DNA from: Alkanindiges illinoisensis
GTDB taxonomy: Bacteria > Pseudomonadota > Gammaproteobacteria > Pseudomonadales > Moraxellaceae
NCBI RefSeq assembly: GCF_004377485.1
Contig: NZ_SNTY01000014.1
Location: 186,001-250,000 of the forward strand
DNA length: 64,000 bases
Direction: 5' to 3'
The position numbers and the translations under genes were made by a program. Numbering within the stretch: position 1 is the first letter of the stretch; every line of letters starts with the position of its first letter. The notes beneath the pieces are model-generated. The model was not told the DNA's origin, did no database searches, and saw only the letters and a list, made by a program, of their open reading frames with translations. This document shows positions 17,142 through 26,045 of this stretch, one piece after another.

Positions 17142-17602
17142 AACCCCGGTTTCACTACAACTAAAATAATAATAGCAATTAACGCCACTGTAGGCACTTC
17201 ATTAAAGAAACGCCAGAATACATGGGTCTTGTAGTGCGGATTTCCAATCAGTTTTTTACGGTAATGCCCACACAGCAAATGGTAAATCACTAAAAATAGT
17301 ACTAGTGCAATCTTGATATAAAACCACAATGCATCATGATAATGCCGGTAAGGATCACCAATACTCACCAGAAAATGGCCAGTAATTAAGGTGCCCAGCA
17401 TGGCTGGCCACATAATACCGCGATACAGCTTACGCTCCATCACTTCAAAGCGCTGGTGGCTAACCGTATCATCACTCATGGCATGGTAAACAAACAGGCG
17501 CGGCAAATAGAACAATGCGGCAAACCAGCAAATAATTGCAATGATGTGTAGCGCCTTGACCCACAAAAAGCTTTGCGGCATTACCAGTGTTTCCAGAGCC
17601 AT
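17138..17602 (-). CDS. hemJ: Protoporphyrinogen IX oxidase HemJ
   Basis: A 154-aa integral membrane protein with four predicted helices, the HemJ family known from Acinetobacter and cyanobacteria. It oxidises protoporphyrinogen IX to protoporphyrin IX in haem synthesis. The family features are SFLWVKALHIIAIICWFAALFYLPRLFVYHA with the conserved His, a KLYRGIMWPAMLGTLITG helix, and WFYIKIALVLFLVIYHLLCGHYRKKL. Starts at the ATG at 17602, one base after the fabB stop, so the two are co-transcribed. It is often annotated as CopD-like; the length and motifs fit HemJ. Confidence 0.92.
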   Translation of the reverse strand: MALETLVMPQSFLWVKALHIIAIICWFAALFYLPRLFVYHAMSDDTVSHQRFEVMERKLYRGIMWPAMLGTLITGHFLVSIGDPYRHYHDALWFYIKIALVLFLVIYHLLCGHYRKKLIGNPHYKTHVFWRFFNEVPTVALIAIIILVVVKPGF

Positions 17603-17603
17603 A

Positions 17604-18830
17604 TCAATCTTCCCAGCGCTTGAGAATCAGGCTGGCATTGGTTCCGCCAAAACCAAAGCTATTACTCATCACAGTATTGAGTTTGGCTGGACGTGCCTGC
17701 TGCACAATGTCAAATTCTGCTGCTTCTGGATCAAGCTCAGCAATATTAATGGATGGTGCAATAAATTGTTCCTGCATCATCAGCAGACAGTAAATTGCTT
17801 CTTGCACACCGGCTGCACCCAGACTATGCCCAGTCATGGATTTGGTGGAACTAATGGCCGGGCAATGTTCGCCAAACACTTCCTTGATCGCTTTAAGCTC
17901 GGCAGTATCGCCAATGGGTGTGCTGGTGCCATGCGTATTGATATAATCAATTTTCTCAACACCATGCTGGCGCGCTTCATCCAGCGCCATACGCATGCAG
18001 CGCACTGCACCTTCGCCACTGGGGGCTACCATGTCATAGCCATCGCTGCTGGCTCCATAGCCCACCAGTTCTGCCAGAATCCGGGCACCACGTTTCTGGG
18101 CATGTTCCAGCGACTCAACCACCACCACACCGCCGCCACCCGCAATCACAAATCCGTCACGATCTACCGAATACGGGCGCGATGCCGTTTCGGGCTGGTC
18201 ATTAAAATGGGTACTCATAGCCCCCATGCCATCAAATAAAATGGACTGGGTCCAGTGATCTTCCTCACCACCGCCAGCCAGCATCAAATCCTGTTTACCC
18301 AGTTGAATCAGCTGAGCGGCATAGCCAATAGCATCGGCAGAAGTGGCACAGGCCGAGGAAATACTGTGGCTAACCCCTTGCAGTTTTAAACCCAGACCAA
18401 TAGCTGCCGTAATGGTATTACTCATATTACGGGGCACTAATGTTGCACCGAGCTTGCGCGCGCCCTTTTCACGCAACACATCCGCCGCTTCAACAATAGT
18501 TGCTGTGGACGCACCACCCGTACCGGCAATGACGCCATAACGCGGATTTTGTCCCACATCTTCAGGCTTAAGCCCTGCATCTTCAATCGCTGCCAGCGCT
18601 GATAGATATGCAAAAGCCGAAGCATCGCCCATAAAGCGTTTGAGCTTGCGGTCAATTTTAGTGAAGTCAGCCACAGCCGAGGCACTGACCTGACTTCGCA
18701 TGCCCAGCTCGGCATACTTTTCATTAAAACGTGTACCGGAAATACCGTGTTTGAGAGAATGCGTAACCGTTTGACGATCATTTCCTAAGCAAGAATAAAT
18801 ACCTAATCCAGTGATGACAACACGAGTCAT
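17604..18830 (-). CDS. fabB: Beta-ketoacyl-ACP synthase I
   Basis: Condenses malonyl-ACP with acyl-ACP; FabB-type enzymes are required for unsaturated fatty-acid synthesis. 408 aa, with catalytic Cys161 ([15 protein letters not shown]) and the two active-site histidines in [14 protein letters not shown] and [16 protein letters not shown]; ends with [18 protein letters not shown]. Length and motif spacing (Cys161 against 163 in E. coli FabB) fit FabB better than FabF. First gene of the fabB-hemJ unit. The upstream region has a GTGTAC-AG-GTACAC inverted repeat (18894-18907), a candidate FabR/DesT-type operator. Confidence 0.92.
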   Translation of the reverse strand: MTRVVITGLGIYSCLGNDRQTVTHSLKHGISGTRFNEKYAELGMRSQVSASAVADFTKIDRKLKRFMGDASAFAYLSALAAIEDAGLKPEDVGQNPRYGVIAGTGGASTATIVEAADVLREKGARKLGATLVPRNMSNTITAAIGLGLKLQGVSHSISSACATSADAIGYAAQLIQLGKQDLMLAGGGEEDHWTQSILFDGMGAMSTHFNDQPETASRPYSVDRDGFVIAGGGGVVVVESLEHAQKRGARILAELVGYGASSDGYDMVAPSGEGAVRCMRMALDEARQHGVEKIDYINTHGTSTPIGDTAELKAIKEVFGEHCPAISSTKSMTGHSLGAAGVQEAIYCLLMMQEQFIAPSINIAELDPEAAEFDIVQQARPAKLNTVMSNSFGFGGTNASLILKRWED

Positions 18831-19140
18831 ATTTCTAATCCCAAGGGTAAATGATAGAAGTCAACGCGCAGGGCAGTGAGCGGTAGTACATTAGTGTACA
18901 GGTACACGCGGGCTATCATACAAAAACCTGTGCGATAAACCAAAAGTGTTTATAAAGCACAAGCATTTGCATAGTAACGGCACTGTAATAACACAGCAAT
19001 AACGTATCTTGCACAGAATACGACACAAACACTATGGCGCAGGGTTGCGATGCAAATAAACTCCTTGTTATTGTGGTTTCAATCAAAACAAGTGTTTAGA
19101 AAGTACTTGGTTTAAAACCACTGCAACGAGGAAATGCATT
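18831..19140. other. Divergent intergenic region between fabB and the EcsC gene
   Basis: No ORF is supported. It contains the inverted repeat at 18894-18907 upstream of fabB and, at the right end, a Shine-Dalgarno (ACGAGGAA) for the EcsC gene. AT-rich -10-like stretches are present, but I cannot place a promoter with confidence. Confidence 0.45.
18894..18907 (-). promoter_or_regulatory. Candidate operator upstream of fabB
   Basis: A perfect inverted repeat GTGTAC (18894-18899), AG, GTACAC (18902-18907), lies 64-77 nt upstream of the fabB ATG. TetR-family regulators of unsaturated fatty-acid genes (FabR, DesT) bind TGTAC/GTACA-containing palindromes near fabA/fabB promoters; the match here is by type only. 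In the minus-strand reading TACACT just downstream could be the -10, so binding would block transcription. Confidence 0.45.
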
Positions 19141-20808
19141 ATGACTGTTTCAGTTAATAGTGCGCAGACCAAACAATCTTCGCCTGATTTTAAAGATGGC
19201 TTTGCGCAAAATTTACCAACATCAATGGCCAAGGCTTCACCTGATCTGTTCGACAGCCTGCGTGCACGCAGCAAAAGTTTATCAGATATGGGACAAAACT
19301 TATTAAAGCAACTGGCTAAAAATTCAGTTAGCCGTTTAACCGAAATTCCTGAAGCAAATAGTGTGATTAATATGACTACCGATAACCAAACTCCAAGTAA
19401 TAGTTCTTCTACCCTTAAAGCACCCAACCGTGCCAACCAGTTATTCCGCCAGCAATTGCCCGGCATTACCAAACAAGTTCTGGGCAAGCGCTTTAATACC
19501 GTAAATAAACTGGCCAATCTGGTTATGCCAGCAGGCAGTTTTGACAAGGTCTCTGACCAGATTCTGGAATTGCTGGCTGATTTTGCATCTACCGTTAGTG
19601 CTAGTGATCATATTATTGATGAGGCCGGTGTAAAAACCCTGGCAGAGCTACAGGACGATACCGCGCGCTCTGGTCGTCTGGCTCGCGCCTTAAATGAAAA
19701 AAACCGTTATATCGGTATGGCTCAAGGCGCTATTAGCGGTGCAACAGGTGTAGCTGGCGCGGCGGCTGATATTCCACTATCCATGATTCTGGCTTTGCGT
19801 ACAGTGTATTTAACTGGCCGTGCCTATGGTTTTGAGTTAAACCAGCCTGAAGATCGTGCCATGATTTTTGAGGCACTGTCCAATGCTGACCTAAGCCTGA
19901 TTACCGAAAAACAGGCCATTCTCATTGGCCTCAATAGTGTTAGCGGTATGCTGGGAACAGGCAACATTCAGGGCTTACAAGCCATGTTGGGATCAACCAA
20001 TGATTTCGAGCCATTGTTCAAATTATTGTCTGACTCCAATGGTCAGTTAAAATGGCGCATTAGTGCTGCCTTGCTGGATAAAGTAACCCCAGTCATTGGT
20101 GGCGCAGTTGGTGCAATTTATACCAGTCGCCTGCTCAAAGAAGTGAGTGAGAGTGCCAAACAGGTATTTGAGCATGCGCGCCAGCAAAGTGCTGGTCAGG
20201 GAATTAGCCAGAATACCAGTCAGCAAGCAGTCAGCCAGCAGCCTTTAAAAATTGAAGACAAACTGCCGAATCCTGAAACGCCAGCCAGTCAGGAAGAGCA
20301 AGCTGCACAAAAAGAAGCTCAGGAAGCACTGCTGCACAATCAGGATATTGCCAAAGTAGAAGTGAGCACCCGCAGCGAACATGATGCCCAGCAGGTGGAT
20401 GAAGCCACCAAGGATGAGCAGATCCATGACCAGTTAAGTGCGCTGGCTGATGCAATGATTGACGATAATGCTGATAACCAAGCCAGTCAGGGTGATGATT
20501 CTAGTCAGGACAGCAAAGGCCCTAATGCGTCAGCACAGGAAGGCGATTCTGATGCCTCTGCTGAAGACAGCACAGCACAGGATACAGCACCTAAGAAAAC
20601 TACCCGCACCAGCAAGGCCAAATCAGCTGCTGATACTGATGAAAGCACTGCCAAGGCAAGCACAGCGCAAGATACTAACAGCAAGGCAGACGGCAAAGCT
20701 GATTCTGCCAAGCCGGCGCGTCGTTCTACCCGTAAAACGGGTAACTCGGCAGCCAGCAGTACAGCAACAGCTGACAATGTGCAGGCCAGTGCCAATACTA
20801 AACACTAA
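19141..20808 (+). CDS. EcsC family protein with long disordered C-terminal tail
   Basis: 555 aa. Residues about 95-350 form an EcsC-family domain: LFRQQLPGITKQVLGKRF, the hydrophobic segment IGMAQGAISGATGVAGAAADIPLSMILALRTVYLTGRAYGFEL, and KVTPVIGGAVGAIYTSRLLKEVSESAKQVFEHAR. EcsC proteins are membrane-associated with no settled function. The last 200 residues are low-complexity, rich in Gln, Ser, Ala, Asp and Thr, becoming Lys/Arg/Thr-rich near the end (KKTTRTSKAKSAAD, PARRSTRKTG). Start at the ATG at 19141 after ACGAGGAA. The gene is monocistronic with a strong terminator at 20881-20920. Confidence 0.88.
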   Translation: MTVSVNSAQTKQSSPDFKDGFAQNLPTSMAKASPDLFDSLRARSKSLSDMGQNLLKQLAKNSVSRLTEIPEANSVINMTTDNQTPSNSSSTLKAPNRANQLFRQQLPGITKQVLGKRFNTVNKLANLVMPAGSFDKVSDQILELLADFASTVSASDHIIDEAGVKTLAELQDDTARSGRLARALNEKNRYIGMAQGAISGATGVAGAAADIPLSMILALRTVYLTGRAYGFELNQPEDRAMIFEALSNADLSLITEKQAILIGLNSVSGMLGTGNIQGLQAMLGSTNDFEPLFKLLSDSNGQLKWRISAALLDKVTPVIGGAVGAIYTSRLLKEVSESAKQVFEHARQQSAGQGISQNTSQQAVSQQPLKIEDKLPNPETPASQEEQAAQKEAQEALLHNQDIAKVEVSTRSEHDAQQVDEATKDEQIHDQLSALADAMIDDNADNQASQGDDSSQDSKGPNASAQEGDSDASAEDSTAQDTAPKKTTRTSKAKSAADTDESTAKASTAQDTNSKADGKADSAKPARRSTRKTGNSAASSTATADNVQASANTKH

Positions 20809-20880
20809 GTTAGATGTAACAGGACATTATTGCTAGTCATGGTACATTAATTCCTAGCGTATCTCAGGCTTAATCTCCAA

Positions 20881-20920
20881 GACGCCCGATTCACTACTAC
20901 CTGAATCGGGCGTCTTTTTT
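20881..20920 (+). terminator. Strong intrinsic terminator after the EcsC gene
   Basis: A perfect 13-bp stem GACGCCCGATTCA (20881-20893) / TGAATCGGGCGTC (20902-20914) with an 8-nt loop, followed by six T. Confidence 0.92.
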
Positions 20921-21081
20921 ATACCTGTTCTTACAGCCTAATTTGCCTCTGTTTTTATCATCCGGAGGGGCTTGATCTAGTGCAAAAAGCCCCCATTTTA
21001 TGGGCTTGCTCAGGGATGTTCAAAGGAAGACTGGCCAGGAAGCCAGAGAGGATGGGCGGGAAATCCTATAGTGATGAAATC

Positions 21082-21110
21082 TTGACCCTCACCCGCTTAT
21101 CCTCTACAAT
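21082..21110 (+). promoter_or_regulatory. Sigma-70 promoter of the str operon (rpsL-rpsG-fusA-tuf)
   Basis: TTGACC (21082-21087) and TACAAT (21105-21110) with an exact 17-nt spacer. The predicted transcription start is near 21117, about 57 nt before the rpsL ATG. Confidence 0.78.
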
Positions 21111-21117
21111 TTGATGC

Positions 21118-21152
21118 CCTCAAAAAGGGGTAAAGCCTTTTTGGGGTTTTTT
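21118..21152 (+). promoter_or_regulatory. Stem-loop with U-tract at the 5' end of the str mRNA
   Basis: An 8-bp perfect stem CAAAAAGG (21121-21128) / CCTTTTTG (21136-21143), extendable by three pairs (21118-21120 with 21144-21146), has a 7-nt loop and is followed by TTTTTT (21147-21152). It looks like a terminator but begins almost at the predicted start site, 22 nt before the rpsL ATG. It may attenuate transcription or protect the mRNA 5' end. Confidence 0.55.
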
Positions 21153-21173
21153 GTTTACGGGAGAGAGTGCCTT

Positions 21174-21548
21174 ATGGCAACAACGAATCAATTGATCCGC
21201 AAGGGTCGCAGCACTTTGGTTGAAAAGTCCAAAGTTCCTGCACTGAAAGCGTGTCCACAGCGCCGTGGCGTTTGTACACGTGTTTATACCACTACCCCTA
21301 AAAAGCCAAACTCTGCAATGCGCAAAGTTTGCCGTGTACGTTTGACTTCAGGCTTTGAAGTATCAAGCTACATCGGTGGTGAAGGCCATAACCTGCAAGA
21401 GCACAGCGTGGTGTTAATCCGTGGCGGTCGTGTTAAAGACCTGCCAGGTGTACGTTATCACACCGTTCGTGGTTCTTTAGACTGTGCCGGTGTTAAAAAC
21501 CGTAGCCAGAGTCGTTCTAAGTACGGTGCAAAACGTCCTAAGAAATAA
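21174..21548 (+). CDS. rpsL: 30S ribosomal protein S12
   Basis: 124 aa, [63 protein letters not shown]..., the standard uS12 sequence including the [11 protein letters not shown] loop with the lysine (wild type) where streptomycin-resistance changes occur. Part of the decoding centre. The ATG at 21174 follows GGGAGAGAG; the upstream in-frame ATGs around 21111-21114 precede the leader hairpin and are not plausible. First gene of rpsL-rpsG-fusA-tuf. Confidence 0.98.
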   Translation: MATTNQLIRKGRSTLVEKSKVPALKACPQRRGVCTRVYTTTPKKPNSAMRKVCRVRLTSGFEVSSYIGGEGHNLQEHSVVLIRGGRVKDLPGVRYHTVRGSLDCAGVKNRSQSRSKYGAKRPKK

Positions 21549-21628
21549 GACTTCTGTCTTAAAAAATTAACACCGTTTATGCTTGAGACTCACAGGAGTT
21601 TTTAGCCTAGCGGCGTTGAAAAGTAAGG

Positions 21629-21667
21629 CCAGCGTACAGTACAGATGACACTCGTACAATCTGCTGG
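21629..21667 (+). other. Candidate S7-binding-type hairpin between rpsL and rpsG
   Basis: CCAGC-GTAC (21629-21637) can pair with GTAC (21654-21657) and, after an AATCT bulge, GCTGG (21663-21667), giving a bulged stem in the 151-nt rpsL-rpsG gap. In E. coli, S7 represses the str mRNA at a structure in this gap. The resemblance is positional; the structure has not been computed. Confidence 0.25.
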
Positions 21668-21699
21668 ATCACCCTGAAGTGTCATAAAAGGTTGTTATC

Positions 21700-22170
21700 A
21701 TGCCAAGACGTCGCGTCGTCGCCGCCCGTGAAATTCTGCCGGATCCAAAATTCGGTAGCCAAACCATCGCCAAGTTCATGAACCATGTCATGCAAGATGG
21801 TAAAAAATCTGTTGCTGAAGGAATCGTTTACGGTGCCCTTGAGCGTGTACAGGAAAAAGCAAAAGTTGAACCTGTTGAGTTTTTCGAAACTACGCTAGAA
21901 AAAGTTCGCCCAATGGTTGAAGTTAAGGCTCGCCGTGTTGGTGGTGCTACTTATCAGGTGCCTATGGAAGTACGCCCCTCCCGTCGTACCGCCCTGGCTA
22001 TGCGCTGGTTGGTAGATGCTGCTGTTAAGCGTTCCGAAAAAACCATGGCACTGCGTCTGGCTGGCGAATTGCTGGACGCTGCTGAAGGTAAAGGCGCTGC
22101 CATCAAGAAGCGTGAAGATGTGCATCGCATGGCAGAAGCCAACAAAGCCTTCTCGCACTACCGCTTCTAA
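21700..22170 (+). CDS. rpsG: 30S ribosomal protein S7
   Basis: 156 aa, [47 protein letters not shown]..., typical uS7 including the C-terminal [13 protein letters not shown]. It nucleates assembly of the 30S head by binding 16S rRNA and, in E. coli, is the translational autoregulator of the str operon. Located 151 nt after rpsL. Confidence 0.98.
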   Translation: MPRRRVVAAREILPDPKFGSQTIAKFMNHVMQDGKKSVAEGIVYGALERVQEKAKVEPVEFFETTLEKVRPMVEVKARRVGGATYQVPMEVRPSRRTALAMRWLVDAAVKRSEKTMALRLAGELLDAAEGKGAAIKKREDVHRMAEANKAFSHYRF

Positions 22171-22213
22171 GCGGGCAAAACAGGTCGTTGTTGAACAAAC
22201 AATCAGGAGAAGA

Positions 22214-22279
22214 ATGATGCGTATTGCTGCCCGTTTTAATATTGCGCTCCTAGCGAGCGGGGGATTTGCCGGCATTTAA
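22214..22279 (+). CDS. Candidate small ORF (21 aa) between rpsG and fusA
   Basis: ATG at 22214 preceded at 3-7 nt by a strong Shine-Dalgarno (AGGAGAAGA). It encodes [21 protein letters not shown], then TAA at 22277-22279. A basic N-terminus followed by a hydrophobic stretch could be a tiny membrane peptide or a leader peptide. No homologue is known to me. It lies 44 nt after rpsG and 98 nt before fusA in the same transcript. The strength of the ribosome binding site is the main evidence; the alternative is a chance ORF. Confidence 0.35.
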   Translation: MMRIAARFNIALLASGGFAGI

Positions 22280-22377
22280 GGCAAACGCACTTCTTTTTAG
22301 TCGCATTAAACGCATTCACTTTACTGACTGGTTTAATGCGTCCTGTTTTGACACAAATTTTAGGAAAGCAAGCAATC

Positions 22378-24513
22378 ATGGCTCGTACTACCCCCCTAGA
22401 ACACTATCGTAACATTGGTATTTCTGCGCACATTGATGCCGGTAAAACAACGACTACCGAGCGTGTTTTATATTACACTGGCGTAAGCCACAAGATTGGT
22501 GAAGTGCACGAAGGTGCAGCGACCATGGACTGGATGGAACAAGAGCAGGAACGTGGTATTACCATTACTTCCGCTGCGACCACCTGTTTCTGGTCTGGTA
22601 TGGCAAACAACTTTGCCAAACACCGTATCAACATTATTGATACCCCAGGACACGTTGATTTTACCATTGAAGTAGAGCGCTCCATGCGCGTACTGGATGG
22701 TGCGTGTATGGTTTACTGTGCCGTAGGTGGTGTTCAGCCTCAGTCAGAAACCGTATGGCGTCAGGCGAATAAATATAAAGTGCCACGTATTGCATTCGTG
22801 AACAAGATGGACCGTACCGGTGCCAACTTCTTCCGTGCTGTTGAGCAAATGAAAACCCGTCTGGGTGCAAATCCTGTACCTATCGCTATTCCTGTTGGTG
22901 CTGAAGAAGCATTTGAAGGGATTGTTGATCTGGTTAAGATGAAAGCAATCATCTGGGATGAAGCGTCTCAGGGCATGAAATTCGAATACGGTGATATCCC
23001 GGCTCATCTGGTGGATACCGCAAACGAATGGCGTGAGAAAATGGTTGAGTCAGCCGCTGAAGCGTCTGAAGAGCTGATGAATGAATATCTGGAAAACGGT
23101 GACTTATCCGAAGAACAGATTCATGAAGCGCTGCGTATCCGTACCATCAACTGTGAAATCCAGCCAATGCTGTGTGGCTCTGCATTTAAGAATAAAGGCG
23201 TTCAGGCGATGCTTGATGCAGTTATTCGTTACTTGCCAGCTCCAAACGACGTTGAAGCCATTAAGGGTATCCTTGATGACAAAGATGAAACCGTTGGTGA
23301 GCGTATTGCTTCTGATGACGAGCCATTTGCTGCACTTGCATTCAAGATCATGAATGACAAGTTCGTCGGTAGCTTAACCTTCATCCGCGTTTATTCTGGT
23401 GTATTAAAAGCAGGTTCTGCGGTATGGAACCCGGTTAAAGCCAAGAAAGAGCGCGTTGGCCGTATCGTACTGATGCATGCCAATGACCGTGAAGACGTTG
23501 AAGAAATCCGCGCTGGTGATATCGCAGCGGTTGCTGGTCTAAAAGACGTAACCACTGGTGATACCCTGTGTGATGAAAACAATGTCATTACCCTTGAGCG
23601 TATGCAGTTCCCGAATCCGGTAATTTCTCTGGCTGTTGAGCCAAAGACTAAAGCCGACCAGGAAAAAATGGGTATTGCGCTGGGTCGCCTGGCCAAAGAA
23701 GATCCTTCATTCCGTGTTCACACTGATGAAGAATCTGGCCAAACCATTATCGCCGGTATGGGTGAGCTTCACCTTGAGATTCTGGTTGACCGCATGAAGC
23801 GTGAGTTTGGCGTTGAAGCAAACATTGGTAAGCCAATGGTTGCCTATCGTGAAACTATCCGCAAAGTGGTTGAGCAGGAAGGCAAGTTTGTACGCCAGAC
23901 TGGTGGTCGTGGTAAATTCGGTCATGTATTCCTGCGTCTGGAGCCATTAGGTGATGAGCGCGAAACCGACTACGAATTTGCTGAAGAAGTGGTGGGCGGT
24001 ACTGTACCAAAAGAATTCTTTGGTGCGGTTGACAAGGGTATTCAGGAACGCATGAAGAATGGCGTACTGGCTGGTTACCCGGTTGTTGGCGTAAGAGCTG
24101 TACTGTTCGACGGTTCTTACCATGATGTGGATTCTGACGAATTGTCGTTCAAGATGGCGGGCTCCATGGCTTTCCGTCAGGGCTTCATGAAAGCTGATCC
24201 TATCCTGCTTGAGCCAATCATGAAGGTTGAAGTAGAAACACCGGAAGACTACATGGGTGATATCATGGGCGACCTGAACCGTCGTCGTGGTGTGATTCAG
24301 GGTATGGATGATCTGCCAGGCGGTACCAAGCAGATTCGTGTTGAAGTACCATTGTCCGAGATGTTTGGTTATGCAACTTCCATGCGCTCCATGTCGCAGG
24401 GTCGTGCAACCTACTCTATGGAATTTGTGAAATATGCTGAAACCCCACGTAACGTGGCTGAAGGCATCATTGCTAAGTTCCAGAATGGTGGTAAGGCTGG
24501 CGACGACGAATAA
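22378..24513 (+). CDS. fusA: Elongation factor G
   Basis: A 711-aa translocation GTPase. G1 motif [14 protein letters not shown]2 [12 protein letters not shown]3 [10 protein letters not shown]4 NKMDRTGA; then domains II-V ending DRRRGV-type [13 protein letters not shown] and a C-terminal [28 protein letters not shown]. The ATG at 22378 ([18 protein letters not shown]) was chosen as the conserved start after TAGGAAAG; the frame is open 14 codons upstream. Third gene of the str operon. Confidence 0.98.
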   Translation: MARTTPLEHYRNIGISAHIDAGKTTTTERVLYYTGVSHKIGEVHEGAATMDWMEQEQERGITITSAATTCFWSGMANNFAKHRINIIDTPGHVDFTIEVERSMRVLDGACMVYCAVGGVQPQSETVWRQANKYKVPRIAFVNKMDRTGANFFRAVEQMKTRLGANPVPIAIPVGAEEAFEGIVDLVKMKAIIWDEASQGMKFEYGDIPAHLVDTANEWREKMVESAAEASEELMNEYLENGDLSEEQIHEALRIRTINCEIQPMLCGSAFKNKGVQAMLDAVIRYLPAPNDVEAIKGILDDKDETVGERIASDDEPFAALAFKIMNDKFVGSLTFIRVYSGVLKAGSAVWNPVKAKKERVGRIVLMHANDREDVEEIRAGDIAAVAGLKDVTTGDTLCDENNVITLERMQFPNPVISLAVEPKTKADQEKMGIALGRLAKEDPSFRVHTDEESGQTIIAGMGELHLEILVDRMKREFGVEANIGKPMVAYRETIRKVVEQEGKFVRQTGGRGKFGHVFLRLEPLGDERETDYEFAEEVVGGTVPKEFFGAVDKGIQERMKNGVLAGYPVVGVRAVLFDGSYHDVDSDELSFKMAGSMAFRQGFMKADPILLEPIMKVEVETPEDYMGDIMGDLNRRRGVIQGMDDLPGGTKQIRVEVPLSEMFGYATSMRSMSQGRATYSMEFVKYAETPRNVAEGIIAKFQNGGKAGDDE

Positions 24514-24605
24514 GTCGTTGCAGCAATAATTTAAAACTAAACTAAAAACCTACCAGTCCACTGTTCATGTGAGTGACAGTGGGCTGATTGATGAGGAATG
24601 ACATC

Positions 24606-25796
24606 ATGGCAAAGGCCAAGTTTGAACGTAACAAGCCGCACGTAAACGTCGGCACCATTGGTCACGTTGACCATGGCAAAACCACACTGACTGCGGCAAT
24701 CAGCCTAAACTGTGCCAAAGCATACGGTGGCGATGTAAAAGCACTGTCTGAAATTGACTCTGCGCCAGAAGAAAAAGCGCGTGGTATTACCATTAACACT
24801 GCACACGTTGAATACGATTCTCCAACCCGTCACTATGCACACGTTGACTGCCCAGGCCACGCTGACTATGTTAAAAACATGATCACCGGTGCTGCCCAGA
24901 TGGATGGCGCAATCCTGGTATGTTCTGCAACTGACGGCCCAATGCCACAGACCCGCGAACACATCCTGCTGTCCCGTCAGGTTGGTGTACCGTACATCGT
25001 GGTATTTTTGAACAAGTGCGACATCGTTGATGACGAAGAGCTGATCGAACTGGTTGAAATGGAAGTTCGTGACCTGCTGTCCAAATATGACTTCCCAGGT
25101 GATGACACCCCAATCATCCGTGGTTCTGCACTGCAAGCCCTGAACGGTGAAGATGGCCAGTATGGTGTTCCAGCTGTTCTGAAACTGGTTGAAACCCTGG
25201 ACTCTTACATTCCTGAGCCAGAGCGTGCCATTGACAAAGCCTTCCTGCTGCCAATCGAAGATGTATTCTCGATCTCTGGTCGCGGTACTGTAGTAACTGG
25301 CCGTGTTGAATCAGGCATCATCAAGGTTGGTGAAGAAGTTGAAATCGTAGGTATCAAAGATACCGTGAAGACAACCGTAACCGGCGTTGAAATGTTCCGT
25401 AAACTGCTGGACGAAGGTCGTGCAGGCGAGAACTGTGGTGTACTGCTACGTGGTACCAAGCGTGAAGACGTACAGCGTGGTCAGGTACTGGCCAAGCCAG
25501 GTTCCATCAAGCCACACAGCAAGTTTGAAGCTGAAGTGTACGTACTGTCCAAGGATGAAGGTGGTCGTCACACCCCATTCCTAAATGGCTACCGTCCTCA
25601 GTTCTATTTCCGTACCACTGACGTAACTGGTGCCATCCAGTTGCCAGAAGGCGTGGAAATGGTTATGCCAGGTGACAACGTACAGATGACTGTTGAGCTG
25701 ATCCACCCGATCGCTATGGATCAGGGTCTGCGCTTTGCAATCCGTGAAGGCGGCCGTACTGTAGGCGCCGGTGTTGTGGCTAAAGTAACTAACTAA
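24606..25796 (+). CDS. tuf: Elongation factor Tu
   Basis: 396 aa, [32 protein letters not shown]..., delivers aminoacyl-tRNA to the ribosome. GTPase motifs [21 protein letters not shown] and NKCD are intact; the C-terminal barrel has the [12 protein letters not shown] ending. The ATG at 24606 is the conserved start; an earlier ATG at 24588 is out of family. Last gene of the str operon, with a terminator 20-50 nt downstream. Gammaproteobacteria often carry a second tuf copy; none is in this window. Confidence 0.98.
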   Translation: MAKAKFERNKPHVNVGTIGHVDHGKTTLTAAISLNCAKAYGGDVKALSEIDSAPEEKARGITINTAHVEYDSPTRHYAHVDCPGHADYVKNMITGAAQMDGAILVCSATDGPMPQTREHILLSRQVGVPYIVVFLNKCDIVDDEELIELVEMEVRDLLSKYDFPGDDTPIIRGSALQALNGEDGQYGVPAVLKLVETLDSYIPEPERAIDKAFLLPIEDVFSISGRGTVVTGRVESGIIKVGEEVEIVGIKDTVKTTVTGVEMFRKLLDEGRAGENCGVLLRGTKREDVQRGQVLAKPGSIKPHSKFEAEVYVLSKDEGGRHTPFLNGYRPQFYFRTTDVTGAIQLPEGVEMVMPGDNVQMTVELIHPIAMDQGLRFAIREGGRTVGAGVVAKVTN

Positions 25797-25814
25797 TTTT
25801 TAGTTTTTTGCTTC

Positions 25815-25847
25815 AAAAAAAGACGTCTTTAATGGCGTCTTTTTTTA
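25815..25847 (+). terminator. Intrinsic terminator of the str operon
   Basis: Stem AAAAAAAGACG (25815-25825) / CGTCTTTTTTT (25836-25846) with a 10-nt loop and a T-run. Confidence 0.85.
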
Positions 25848-25931
25848 TGTCTATTAAAATGCAAATATTCAGTGCCTGATTAGCATAAAAAATAGCCATT
25901 TCGTGATAGTTTTTGCATTTTGAGTGAACAC

Positions 25932-25970
25932 TTGTCCCTAATTGACAAAAGGCTGGCCTATTTTGCACTA
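25932..25970 (+). promoter_or_regulatory. Conserved upstream element, copy 1 (before PF10118 gene 1)
   Basis: A 39-nt block starting TTGTCCCTAATTGACAA and ending GCACTA matches 27118-27156 at 33 of 39 positions without gaps. It contains an inverted TTGTC...GACAA (25932-25948). It ends 75 nt before the ATG at 26046. A second short shared segment TTTATGATCAG follows in both copies. Likely a common promoter/operator; the binding protein is unknown. Confidence 0.6.
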
Positions 25971-26045
25971 CAGTAAAGTCGCTTGGTTTTTTATGATCAG
26001 GGTATAGGCAGTGTCGTCTTTCGACGTCAGCAAGAGGAAAATAAC

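Larger units (their letters stand above)
20809..21173. other. Intergenic region and leader upstream of rpsL
   Basis: Contains the EcsC-gene terminator (20881-20920), a short AAGCCC/GGGCTT hairpin without U-tract (20987-21007), the str-operon promoter (21082-21110) and a stem-loop at the predicted transcript start (21118-21152). No ORF is supported. Confidence 0.6.

Noticed and set aside
17541-18239. 232-codon frame opposite fabB/hemJ
   Set aside because: Histidine- and cysteine-rich mirror of fabB; no start context and no family pattern.
20459-20836. 125-codon plus-strand frame over the EcsC tail
   Set aside because: Out-of-frame reading of a low-complexity region inside a larger real gene.
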